Origin: Bacillota bacterium
Lineage (GTDB): Bacteria; Bacillota_I; Bacilli_A; Acholeplasmatales; Acholeplasmataceae
Length of the DNA stretch: 23,728 nucleotides
Direction of reading: 5' to 3'
Assembly (NCBI GenBank): GCA_006226985.1
Contig: SBGC01000053.1
Coordinates: 1 to 23,728 of the forward strand
The number at the start of each line of letters is the position of its first letter. The first letter of the stretch is position 1. Positions 14,149 through 21,382 of the stretch are shown one piece after another. Position numbers and translations under genes: made by a program. The notes under the pieces are model-generated. The model saw only the letters and a list, made by a program, of their open reading frames with translations. It was not told where the DNA came from and ran no database searches.

Positions 14149-15734
14149 AACGAATTTTTGGCATATTAGTGATTGCATTAACACTTGTTGCACTTATGGG
14201 CTGTAAAGATAATGATTCAAAAGTTGAAGCAACCATTACTGACTTAACTAACGAAGTTAAAACGATGTCATTTGTCATGACTATTACAGATCCCAATAAT
14301 GAAATCACAGGAAATATCACTGTAGAGTTAACTGCAGTACAAACACAATCAGTCATTTCAACACGAACAACGAATAAAGAAGCACTTGTTGAAGGTAAAC
14401 AAACCTTTGACTATATTAACTTAACACCTTCAACAGAATATCGTATAAAAATTACAGCTGCTGTTGGTAAAAAAGCTGTGACACTCGCTGTTACTGAGTT
14501 TTTTACGAAAACAGAAGATAGCACCATTACAACCGTTGAACAATTTTTAGACATTGTTAATAATCGTACAGGTAATTATGAGTTAGCAAATGATCTTGAT
14601 TTTACAGGTGTTGAATTCACACCCATGTTTTTACAAGCATCAAGCGGTTTTGCAGGTAACTTCAATGGTAATGGACATGAACTTTCAAATATTACGTTTA
14701 AATCAATTGATTCATATTCAGGTATCTTTGGTAATATCAGCACTGGGAAAGTATCGAATCTTGTTTTAAATAATGTCAATATTGGTACAGAAGAAACGCC
14801 ATTAACGATTAATAAAGCATCACGTATTGGCTTACTTGCTGGTTACATGGGATCTAATGGATCAGAGATTTCAAATATTCAAGTCATTAATTCAAACATC
14901 TATGTTACATCATCATCAACAATTAGTTTATATGTTGGTGGCTTAGTGGGAGAAAGTGTTTTAGGTAATATTCAAGATGTTACACTTAATCAAGTTGAAG
15001 TCAATGTGACATCCACATCAACTGGTACAGTTAAAGTTGGTGGAGTTGTTGGTTTCATGTCAGATAGTTCAAGCTTTACAAGACCTATTTTAAAAAATAT
15101 AACATCTAATGCGAACGTTTCATTTATGTTTGCTAATACAAGAGCAATCGATAAATCATTATCTCACATCATTGGTGGCGTTGTTGGTGACAATAATGCA
15201 CAACAAGTGAATGTATCTGTTGAAAACATTCTTAATTCTGGAAATGTTCATGTAGATATCGATTTTGGTGATTTAGAAGTGTTAAGCGATCAAAGCTATA
15301 CGCTAAATGTTGGTGGTTTAGTTGGTCGTAGTTATTCAAATATTAAAGCAGGTATTTATGCTGGATCTATTAATATTAACCATGATGCACATGCAAATGA
15401 TGTTAAGGTTTCTAGAACATTTAATGTTGGTGGTCTTATTGGAACATATGTGATATCAAATAATCAAAGAGTGACTGACCAGTTGCTACGTCTAGGCGAT
15501 AATCAAAGCTTAACGGTTACATATACAGGTGTCGTTAACTTACGTATTTCACATACAATTGCTAATAAAGATTCACAATCAACAATTACAGTTCATCACT
15601 TTGGTGACCTGGTTACTCTTGTAAATACTGTATCAACAGCTGATTTAGACACATCAATCATATTAGATACACTTGATGCATACTTCACATCAACGTGGTT
15701 AGAAAATGTCTATGATGATTTCATTGCAGAATAA
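14145..15734 (+). CDS. Surface lipoprotein with FN3-like and GLUG-repeat regions
   Basis: A 529-residue predicted lipoprotein. The signal peptide ends in the lipobox ALMGC, with Cys20 as the lipid anchor. Residues about 28-120 look like a fibronectin type III-like beta domain (LTPSTEYRIKITA). From about 130 onward are parallel beta-helix-type repeats with GLUG-like cores: GLLAGYMG, VGGLVGES, VGGVVGFM, IGGVVGDN, VGGLVGRS and VGGLIGTY. Such proteins are displayed on the outer face of the membrane and are often adhesins or polymer-binding, but no ligand can be named. It overlaps gltX by 4 nt (ATGA), so it is co-transcribed with gltX and translationally coupled to it, an unusual partner for a tRNA synthetase. 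No catalytic motif was seen. Confidence 0.87.
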   Translation: MKRIFGILVIALTLVALMGCKDNDSKVEATITDLTNEVKTMSFVMTITDPNNEITGNITVELTAVQTQSVISTRTTNKEALVEGKQTFDYINLTPSTEYRIKITAAVGKKAVTLAVTEFFTKTEDSTITTVEQFLDIVNNRTGNYELANDLDFTGVEFTPMFLQASSGFAGNFNGNGHELSNITFKSIDSYSGIFGNISTGKVSNLVLNNVNIGTEETPLTINKASRIGLLAGYMGSNGSEISNIQVINSNIYVTSSSTISLYVGGLVGESVLGNIQDVTLNQVEVNVTSTSTGTVKVGGVVGFMSDSSSFTRPILKNITSNANVSFMFANTRAIDKSLSHIIGGVVGDNNAQQVNVSVENILNSGNVHVDIDFGDLEVLSDQSYTLNVGGLVGRSYSNIKAGIYAGSININHDAHANDVKVSRTFNVGGLIGTYVISNNQRVTDQLLRLGDNQSLTVTYTGVVNLRISHTIANKDSQSTITVHHFGDLVTLVNTVSTADLDTSIILDTLDAYFTSTWLENVYDDFIAE

Positions 15735-15753
15735 GTAAAGTATCATACATATC

Positions 15754-15790
15754 AAGAGCTATAGATGTCAATATCTAAAGCTCTTTTTTA
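15754..15790 (+). terminator. Terminator of gltX-lipoprotein
   Basis: AAGAGCT (15754-15760) pairs with AGCTCTT (15779-15785), with a further inner TAGAT/ATCTA pairing, followed by a T-rich run. Confidence 0.85.
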
Positions 15791-15799
15791 TTTTTATCA

Positions 15800-15828
15800 T
15801 TGAATGAAAAAAAGATATATGTTAAGAT
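15800..15828 (+). promoter_or_regulatory. Promoter of the NhaC-family gene
   Basis: TTGAAT (15800-15805), a 17-nt spacer, then TAAGAT (15823-15828). Confidence 0.65.
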
Positions 15829-15859
15829 TTCTCTATACCAATGAAAGGTGGATTTATCC

Positions 15860-17371
15860 ATGTCACTATTCTTATCCTTATTACCAGCACTCATCATGAT
15901 TACGCTCGTTATTTTTACCAGAAAAGTGCTTTTAAGCCTAAGTGTAGGTATCATATTAGCTGCACTCATTATTTCAGATTGGCAAATCATCGATACATTT
16001 AGATATTTAATTGATGATTTTTATAGTATTGTTACGAGCTTCGATTGGTATTTACCTATTTTGGGTTTTGTCATCTTTATAGGTGCTATCACATCTGTAT
16101 TAACACTCATCGGAAGTGTTTCAGCTTTTGCTAGTTGGTCAGTTTCAAAAGTTAAAAATCCTGTAGCTGCTCAAATACTTACATGGATGTTAGGACTTAT
16201 TATATGTATTGATGATTATTTAAACACACTCGTCATCGGTGAAGTCTCAAAGCCTGTAACAGACGAATATAAAGTATCACGTGCCAAATTAGCCTATATC
16301 ATTGACTCCACATCAGCACCTGTTGTTATCTTAATGCCAATTTCCACGTGGGGTGCATATATTATTTCAGAGATTGCAAGTAATTTTAGTAGTGAAGGTT
16401 TTAACGATTATTCAGGGTTCTCTGGCTTTGTAAAATCTGTTCCCTATCAATTTTATCCAATCATAACAATTTTCATGGTATTACTTATCATCTATTTTAA
16501 GATCAATTTTGGTCCGATGAAAAAGTTTGAAGAACATGCTGAACAGGGTGATGACATCACCAAAATTAAAGTGACAGAAGTTGTTGATGAAAAAGATATC
16601 AAAACAAAAAAAGCAACCCATTGGTCACTTATTGTTACAGTCGTCATTTTAATTGTTTCAACCTTGTTTACGATGTTAATCAATGCTGGCTTTAAATTTT
16701 CTCAATTATTTGATCAAGATATTACCATTCCTTTATTTATTGGAGGATTGACTTCATTTATTACTGCACTTATTTATGCCTTTATGTATAAAGAAGTGAA
16801 ACCTAAAAAAATCTTAGAGACAGCTGGTTTAGGCATGCTTGGTATGATTCGATCAGCAGTTGCTATCTTAATACTCGCTTGGATGGTAGGTAATGCAATT
16901 AAAGGATTAGAAACCGGAGATAAAATCGCAGAAGTTGTTCTTAATGTAAATTTCATGAATGCATTATTACCGGTTGTTATGTTCTTAATTGCTGGAGGTA
17001 TCGCATTTTCTACTGGAACAAGTTGGGGAGCATTTGCGATATTGCTACCAATAGCGATACCCATTGCAGCACAATCTGCACCACATTTTATGCCTGTGAT
17101 GATTGCAGCTGTTCTTGGAGGAGCTGTCTTTGGTGATCATGCATCGCCTGTCTCTGATACAACGGTGCTATCTGCAACTGGAGCACAGTCAACATTGCAC
17201 GCGCATTTCATTTCACAATTGCCATATGCACTTATTTCTGCTTTACTTGCATCCTTAAGTTATGTATTATATGGCATAACTGAAAGTTTAATCATAACAT
17301 ATCTCTTTATGGCTTTATCACTTGCTGGATTTGTGTATGTTTATAAGTTATTAAAACAAAAATCAACCTAA
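15860..17371 (+). CDS. NhaC-family Na+/H+ antiporter
   Basis: A 503-residue integral membrane protein with about 11-13 hydrophobic segments. Diagnostic stretches are ICIDDYLNTLVIG, IDSTSAPVVILMPISTWGAYI, the GTSWGAFAILLPIAIPIA helix and GDHASPVSDTTVLSATGAQSTLHAH, all found in NhaC-type antiporters. A charged cytoplasmic loop (about 220-245) separates the halves. The predicted role is sodium/proton exchange for ion and pH balance; some members exchange organic acids or amino acids, so the substrate is not proven. I chose ATG 15860 over the in-frame GTG 15848 because AGGTGG (15846-15851) is an ideally spaced ribosome site for the ATG and overlaps the GTG. It converges with the glycosyltransferase gene, and the two 3' ends overlap by 4 nt. 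Confidence 0.87.
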   Translation: MSLFLSLLPALIMITLVIFTRKVLLSLSVGIILAALIISDWQIIDTFRYLIDDFYSIVTSFDWYLPILGFVIFIGAITSVLTLIGSVSAFASWSVSKVKNPVAAQILTWMLGLIICIDDYLNTLVIGEVSKPVTDEYKVSRAKLAYIIDSTSAPVVILMPISTWGAYIISEIASNFSSEGFNDYSGFSGFVKSVPYQFYPIITIFMVLLIIYFKINFGPMKKFEEHAEQGDDITKIKVTEVVDEKDIKTKKATHWSLIVTVVILIVSTLFTMLINAGFKFSQLFDQDITIPLFIGGLTSFITALIYAFMYKEVKPKKILETAGLGMLGMIRSAVAILILAWMVGNAIKGLETGDKIAEVVLNVNFMNALLPVVMFLIAGGIAFSTGTSWGAFAILLPIAIPIAAQSAPHFMPVMIAAVLGGAVFGDHASPVSDTTVLSATGAQSTLHAHFISQLPYALISALLASLSYVLYGITESLIITYLFMALSLAGFVYVYKLLKQKST

Positions 17372-17386
17372 TTGGTTGATTTTTTT
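17360..17386. terminator. Bidirectional terminator holding both stop codons
   Basis: AAATCAACC (17360-17368) pairs with GGTTGATTT (17374-17382) around a 5-nt loop TAATT. The antiporter's TAA lies in the loop, and the minus-strand TAG lies partly in the loop. A-rich and T-rich flanks suit both directions. Confidence 0.85.
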
Positions 17387-18411
17387 CTAAAGACCCAATG
17401 TTTTTGTATGAAATAACTAATGACAAATAATGTGCCATCAACAACAAGTTTAACATAGGTGATGAAACTGAATATATGAGCTAAAAATGTGACAAGGAAA
17501 ATACTTGAAAGTAACTGTATCACATATAAAATTCCATATTTTATGAGTTGTGATTTAATATTTTCACGATTATTAAAGCTCCATAAGCGATTCATTAAGA
17601 AATTGTAATAACCCGATATAAGCCGTGCAGTTATACTTGCAATAGCAACCGATTCTAGAAGCGTTCCTTTTAGAATTAATATCAGCAGTGTAAATATACC
17701 AATATCAATAACTGCACTAGAAATCGATGCGAGCGTAAATCGAATGGGCTGTTTATAGATTAATATCGAATCTTTAATCGGTTTAAAATGGGATGCACGA
17801 TTGTTTTCAATATATATAGTATCAATATCCACATAATACATGGGAAAACCAGATTTTGCTTGTTTGGTTAAAAAGACCATTTCATAATCATATCGGTTTT
17901 CTTTAATCCCTAAAGCATCTTCAGTAAGCAAGACAGGGATAGCTCTCAATCCTGTTTGTGTGTCAGGACACGATACACCTGTTGATAAACGAAAGTAAAA
18001 CGATGAAAAAATGTTACCAAGTTTACTTTTTAACGGTATACCTTTTTGTCGATGCTTTCTGACGCCTAAAATGAAATGATTGGGATACTCAATTGATTTT
18101 TCATAGATATTAAAAATATCTTGAGGTAGATGTTGTCCATCTGAATCACATGTAATATATGCATTGATATCTTTGAATCTTTTTTGAGCTTCTTGGATAC
18201 CTGATTTAATTGCTGCACCTTTACCTAGATTTGTTTCGTGTGTAACGACGATACAATCAAGATTTCCTGCAGTTTCAAATATTTCACGATAGAGAGATCC
18301 ACTACCGTCATCGATGACAATAATAGGTCCAATAGGGTATGCTTTAAGGTCCTTTATTAAACTGATGAGTGATAAAGTAGGTTCATATGCAGGAATAATA
18401 ATAATGTTCAT
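17368..18411 (-). CDS. GT2 glycosyltransferase fused to a GtrA-like membrane domain
   Basis: A 347-residue two-domain protein. Residues 1 to about 220 form a GT-A, family 2 domain of the polyprenyl-phosphate sugar transferase type: IPAYEP near the start, IVIDDGSGS (31-39), the metal/sugar-nucleotide motif DSDGQH (89-94), and QTGLRAIP, all like DPM1/GtrB-type enzymes. Residues about 225-345 contain four membrane segments of the GtrA type, usually linked to flipping of lipid-linked sugars. The predicted job is to charge a polyprenyl phosphate with a sugar and move it across the membrane. It lies 3 nt after the small membrane protein gene and is the last gene of the minus-strand run. The ribosome site is weak, suggesting translational coupling. 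Confidence 0.9.
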   Translation of the reverse strand: MNIIIIPAYEPTLSLISLIKDLKAYPIGPIIVIDDGSGSLYREIFETAGNLDCIVVTHETNLGKGAAIKSGIQEAQKRFKDINAYITCDSDGQHLPQDIFNIYEKSIEYPNHFILGVRKHRQKGIPLKSKLGNIFSSFYFRLSTGVSCPDTQTGLRAIPVLLTEDALGIKENRYDYEMVFLTKQAKSGFPMYYVDIDTIYIENNRASHFKPIKDSILIYKQPIRFTLASISSAVIDIGIFTLLILILKGTLLESVAIASITARLISGYYNFLMNRLWSFNNRENIKSQLIKYGILYVIQLLSSIFLVTFLAHIFSFITYVKLVVDGTLFVISYFIQKHWVFRKKSTN

Positions 18412-18414
18412 GTT

Positions 18415-18804
18415 TTAGCCTAGTTTCTTTTGTTTTATGAGTTGTAGAATATATAGAAAAACTGTCACTACAAAGATAAAAATTGCTACATAGTAAAAAA
18501 TATTAACAACATCGTTAGATGTTCCATATATATAGAAAATGCCTTGAAGAAGTAATCCTGAAACCAAGGTTGTAATGCCCATGCCCCAGACATCAAAAAT
18601 CATTTTCTTTGGTATAGGAATATATTGACTTATATAAGCCAAACCATAACCTAATAATAGTGGCATCAAAAATGCAATCCGCATATTGATTGAAGTTACA
18701 CCGTGTGAAAACTGTTCATAAACAATCGTAAAAAGAAGTAAACCACTACTATACATGAGATATTGTTTCATCATTTTATTTAACATGATCTTATCCGATG
18801 ACAT
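18415..18804 (-). CDS. Small four-TM membrane protein of unknown function
   Basis: A protein of about 129 residues with four hydrophobic stretches and a short basic tail (QLIKQKKLG). It resembles a small GtrA- or DUF-type membrane protein in size, but I recognise no family motif and assign no function. I place the start at ATG 18804 because AGGTGA (18819-18814 on the minus strand) is 8 nt upstream of it; an in-frame GTG at 18816 overlaps that site. It overlaps the end of the phosphodiester glycosidase gene by 14 nt and is followed after 3 nt by the GT2-GtrA gene, so all three are probably translated from one mRNA. Position suggests a part in the same glycan or glycolipid process. Confidence 0.75.
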   Translation of the reverse strand: MSSDKIMLNKMMKQYLMYSSGLLLFTIVYEQFSHGVTSINMRIAFLMPLLLGYGLAYISQYIPIPKKMIFDVWGMGITTLVSGLLLQGIFYIYGTSNDVVNIFYYVAIFIFVVTVFLYILQLIKQKKLG

Positions 18805-19702
18805 AGACACAGTCACCTACCCGTCTTTCTTTACCATCACTAGGTGTATTGATGATTTTACCATCAAAATACATGGTTGCGGATCCACCACCATCAAAAT
18901 TATAGGCTTCTTGTGCACCTAACATGAGCATGATTTGTCCAAACTCATAAATATCGACGCCTACAGAACTATCGATTCTACCATCGATGGTAACAAACAT
19001 ATACCTAGTATCAGATACCCAACCAAATCCAGATCGAGGATTATCTTTCATGTTTCTTGGAATGCCATCTTGTGCATTCGATACAACCACAGAGTTTTTA
19101 ACTAAAACTGGACCAAATGACCAGAGTTGCCACGCCCCATCATCCAGTAAGGTCTCAACATTTGCGCTATTTTCAGGGAAACTTGATACGCTACCATCAC
19201 GCCATAAGACAGCTGCGTTTCTATAGGATATGGTATCTCTTAGAAATTCACCATTACGAATGACTAAACCGTAATCATAATGATTAGCAAAATCTGAGTT
19301 GATCGCGAATATGGCGTCATATTTTTCAGCCATCGTTCTGACGGTTTGCACGTAGTTTCTTCCACCGAAAACATTATAAGCAAACGCATTTAATATGAGT
19401 CGTGCATCTCTAACAACAACATCTGCAGCATATACATTTGAATCAAAGATTCTGAATTTATAGATCGTAATTAAAGCATGTAAACCTTGATATTCACCAA
19501 TGACTTCTGCATCTTCTAAAATCATCGGTATTGAACCGGGATGTTCGATAGGATCTAAGTTATCATCCAAAAAATCATAATGAATATCTGGGTCATCAAC
19601 ATAAAAACCCCCATTAGGGATGACAAAAGATAAAAGAAGTATGGTTGTTATAGAGAGTAATAAAATGATGTAATAACTCAATTTAATGATTCGAAATGTC
19701 AT
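18791..19702 (-). CDS. Membrane-anchored phosphodiester glycosidase family protein (NAGPA domain)
   Basis: A 303-residue protein with an N-terminal hydrophobic anchor or uncleaved signal (about 7-28), with the rest outside the membrane. The NAGPA domain (PF09992 type) runs from about 85 to the end: AINSDF (134-139), NPRSGFG (221-227), DGR (240-242) and NFDGGGSATM (268-277), followed by the C-terminal RRVGDCVYV typical of the family. Relatives include human N-acetylglucosamine-1-phosphodiester glycosidase and many bacterial exopolysaccharide-associated proteins, which cut sugar-phosphodiester links or modify secreted glycans. AGGTGA lies close upstream of the ATG. It is 75 nt downstream of the HAD-phosphoesterase gene on the same strand and overlaps the small membrane protein gene. 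The glycan substrate is unknown. Confidence 0.9.
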   Translation of the reverse strand: MTFRIIKLSYYIILLLSITTILLLSFVIPNGGFYVDDPDIHYDFLDDNLDPIEHPGSIPMILEDAEVIGEYQGLHALITIYKFRIFDSNVYAADVVVRDARLILNAFAYNVFGGRNYVQTVRTMAEKYDAIFAINSDFANHYDYGLVIRNGEFLRDTISYRNAAVLWRDGSVSSFPENSANVETLLDDGAWQLWSFGPVLVKNSVVVSNAQDGIPRNMKDNPRSGFGWVSDTRYMFVTIDGRIDSSVGVDIYEFGQIMLMLGAQEAYNFDGGGSATMYFDGKIINTPSDGKERRVGDCVYVIG

Positions 19703-19777
19703 CAGGTCACCTGCCTAGTAGTTATTTTACCGTATAACTTAATATATGAAAAGACTTATGATGATTTCTTGAACTTT

Positions 19778-21295
19778 TTATGTTTCAGAATAGATGTCAA
19801 TGCTTGTCTCAAATGTCTCTTGATGAAGTGTAATGATACGTGCACCTTTTGGAAATCCAGGCATAGCATATTCATAATAACCACTGACGCGTCCGTAGGC
19901 TAACATGATACCATCGTTTACGAATGAAAAATCATTTAGGTGATCATGTCCAACAAAGATAGCTTGAGTGCTTTTTAGTGATTTTACCACATCAAAAAAT
20001 CCATCAGAAATCGGAGGTGAACTAACGTTTTCATTTTTTTCACCTATAAAATTTACTGATTTAGGATTGCTATCGTTATATTCGTTGATAGGGATATGCA
20101 TAAACACCATACTAGGTATGATTCTATGTTCTTTTATTGTGTAGTATTTAATCGTATTTTTGTACCAATCTAGCTGTCTATAAGACAAAGAACCATAACC
20201 CCACGTGGCTTTTTGATCAATGACATATGTTTGATCAATGTGAGAGTCCAGCATAAAAAGAAGCCAGCGCAAGTTTTGATTTAGATCTCTAACTTCAATC
20301 ACGTAATTTGAATAACCTAACGAAGAAGGTGAGTTCTTAAATAGTAGGTTTTTAGAAGTCTTCATGATTTGATTAATTTGCTTATGAGTAACCCCATCTT
20401 CAGTATCATGATTTCCAAAAATATAACTATATGGAATACTATAGGTTTCCATTCTGTCTCTCAATGATTGATAAAGCATAATCGCATGAGGGGACATCGT
20501 TTGATCCCCTGTTAATGCGATAAAATCTGGTTGATGCTTATGGATTATATGATCCATTAAATGAAATGTTTTATGATCTTTTTCATCATTCATCAAATGA
20601 AGATCAGTGAATTGAATGATGTTTAAAGAAGGTTTGTCCATAACTAAAGTAAGAGGGTGAGCATTCTGCACGATATGATATAAAATATCTTGATAAGAAC
20701 TAAAGATAAAATCAAAAGATGATTCAATCTCTCTTTTTTTCTTTTTTCTAGCAATAAGACCAGAGTGGATTGAAGCACTTTTTCCAGCTAAACCATCTGA
20801 TTTTTGATCCCCAATCCAAAGAACCTCATCAGGATTCACATGTAATTGCTTCATTATTTTTAAAAGACCTTCTGCATGAGGTTTTGGTTTCTTCACATCA
20901 TCAAAGGTTATGATCGCATCAAAAAGTCTATCAATACCCATTAATTTCAGTTCTTCATAGGCAATATTTTTCATCTCGGATGTTACCAAACCTAAAAGAT
21001 ACCCTTCTTTTTTTAATCTCATCAAAAAAGATAGCGTTTGAGGATATAGTTTTAAGTATATGTTTTTATATTCAGTATGCAGATTTGTGACAGAAGATAG
21101 ATAAAAATCATGCTCACTTTCGTAAAGCATATGAATCACTTCGAGATAAGATTTAGCCAACAATTCATCCTTTTGAATCGTCTTTAACGCTGTTTTAGGT
21201 GGGTATTTAGTTGTCAGTTCCTTATAAATTTTTAAGACAAGTTCATCACTATTTAGTAATGTTCCATCCATATCAAAAAGTATCGCTTTATACAT
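19778..21295 (-). CDS. HAD hydrolase - metallophosphoesterase fusion protein
   Basis: A 505-residue two-domain phosphatase without a signal peptide, so cytoplasmic. Residues 1 to about 205 are a HAD subfamily IA (Gph-like) domain: DMDGT with nucleophile D8 and D10, Thr105 in VTS, Lys138 in KPKP and the acidic GDQKSD (162-167). After a basic linker (RKKKKR, 183-188) residues about 220-505 form a calcineurin-like metallophosphoesterase of the Dcr2/ICC type: DLH (231-233), GD (263-264), GNHD (294-297), H400 and GHDH (449-452). All catalytic motifs of both domains are intact, so two dephosphorylation steps in one chain are possible. The frame is continuous with no sign of a misassembled fusion. 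AGAGGTT precedes the ATG. It leads the minus-strand run. Confidence 0.93.
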   Translation of the reverse strand: MYKAILFDMDGTLLNSDELVLKIYKELTTKYPPKTALKTIQKDELLAKSYLEVIHMLYESEHDFYLSSVTNLHTEYKNIYLKLYPQTLSFLMRLKKEGYLLGLVTSEMKNIAYEELKLMGIDRLFDAIITFDDVKKPKPHAEGLLKIMKQLHVNPDEVLWIGDQKSDGLAGKSASIHSGLIARKKKKREIESSFDFIFSSYQDILYHIVQNAHPLTLVMDKPSLNIIQFTDLHLMNDEKDHKTFHLMDHIIHKHQPDFIALTGDQTMSPHAIMLYQSLRDRMETYSIPYSYIFGNHDTEDGVTHKQINQIMKTSKNLLFKNSPSSLGYSNYVIEVRDLNQNLRWLLFMLDSHIDQTYVIDQKATWGYGSLSYRQLDWYKNTIKYYTIKEHRIIPSMVFMHIPINEYNDSNPKSVNFIGEKNENVSSPPISDGFFDVVKSLKSTQAIFVGHDHLNDFSFVNDGIMLAYGRVSGYYEYAMPGFPKGARIITLHQETFETSIDIYSET

Positions 21296-21308
21296 GATAA
21301 CCTCTTAG

Positions 21309-21320
21309 ATGAATATTCAT
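21309..21320. repeat. Perfect 12-bp palindrome between divergent promoters
   Basis: ATGAATATTCAT is a perfect inverted repeat lying between the minus-strand -10 (21332-21327) and the start codon of the HAD-phosphoesterase gene. It could be an operator half-site pair. Chance is also plausible in AT-rich DNA. Confidence 0.3.
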
Positions 21321-21326
21321 AATACT

Positions 21327-21332
21327 ATTATA
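21327..21332 (-). promoter_or_regulatory. -10 element for the HAD-phosphoesterase gene
   Basis: TATAAT on the minus strand. TTGAAA upstream is only 14 nt away, so the -35 is uncertain. Confidence 0.5.
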
Positions 21333-21355
21333 CGTTTTCTCTTTAATTTCAACCA

Positions 21356-21364
21356 TGATATAAT
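21356..21364 (+). promoter_or_regulatory. Extended -10 promoter of the DUF2779 gene
   Basis: TG-A-TATAAT at 21356-21364, just 18 nt before the start codon, giving a very short leader. Confidence 0.55.
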
Positions 21365-21382
21365 ATCGATAAGGTGAATTTT

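Noticed and set aside
14840..15480. Tandem DNA repeat in the lipoprotein gene
   Set aside because: The VGGLVG-type cores recur in the protein, but the DNA between them is diverged and unevenly spaced, so it is a protein motif repeat.
15848..15859. GTG start for the NhaC-family gene
   Set aside because: It lies within the AGGTGG ribosome site, which is ideally spaced for ATG 15860.
21374..21382. GTG start for the DUF2779 gene
   Set aside because: It overlaps AAGGTG, the ribosome site for ATG 21383; the homologous-looking ISKTRF motif begins right after that ATG.
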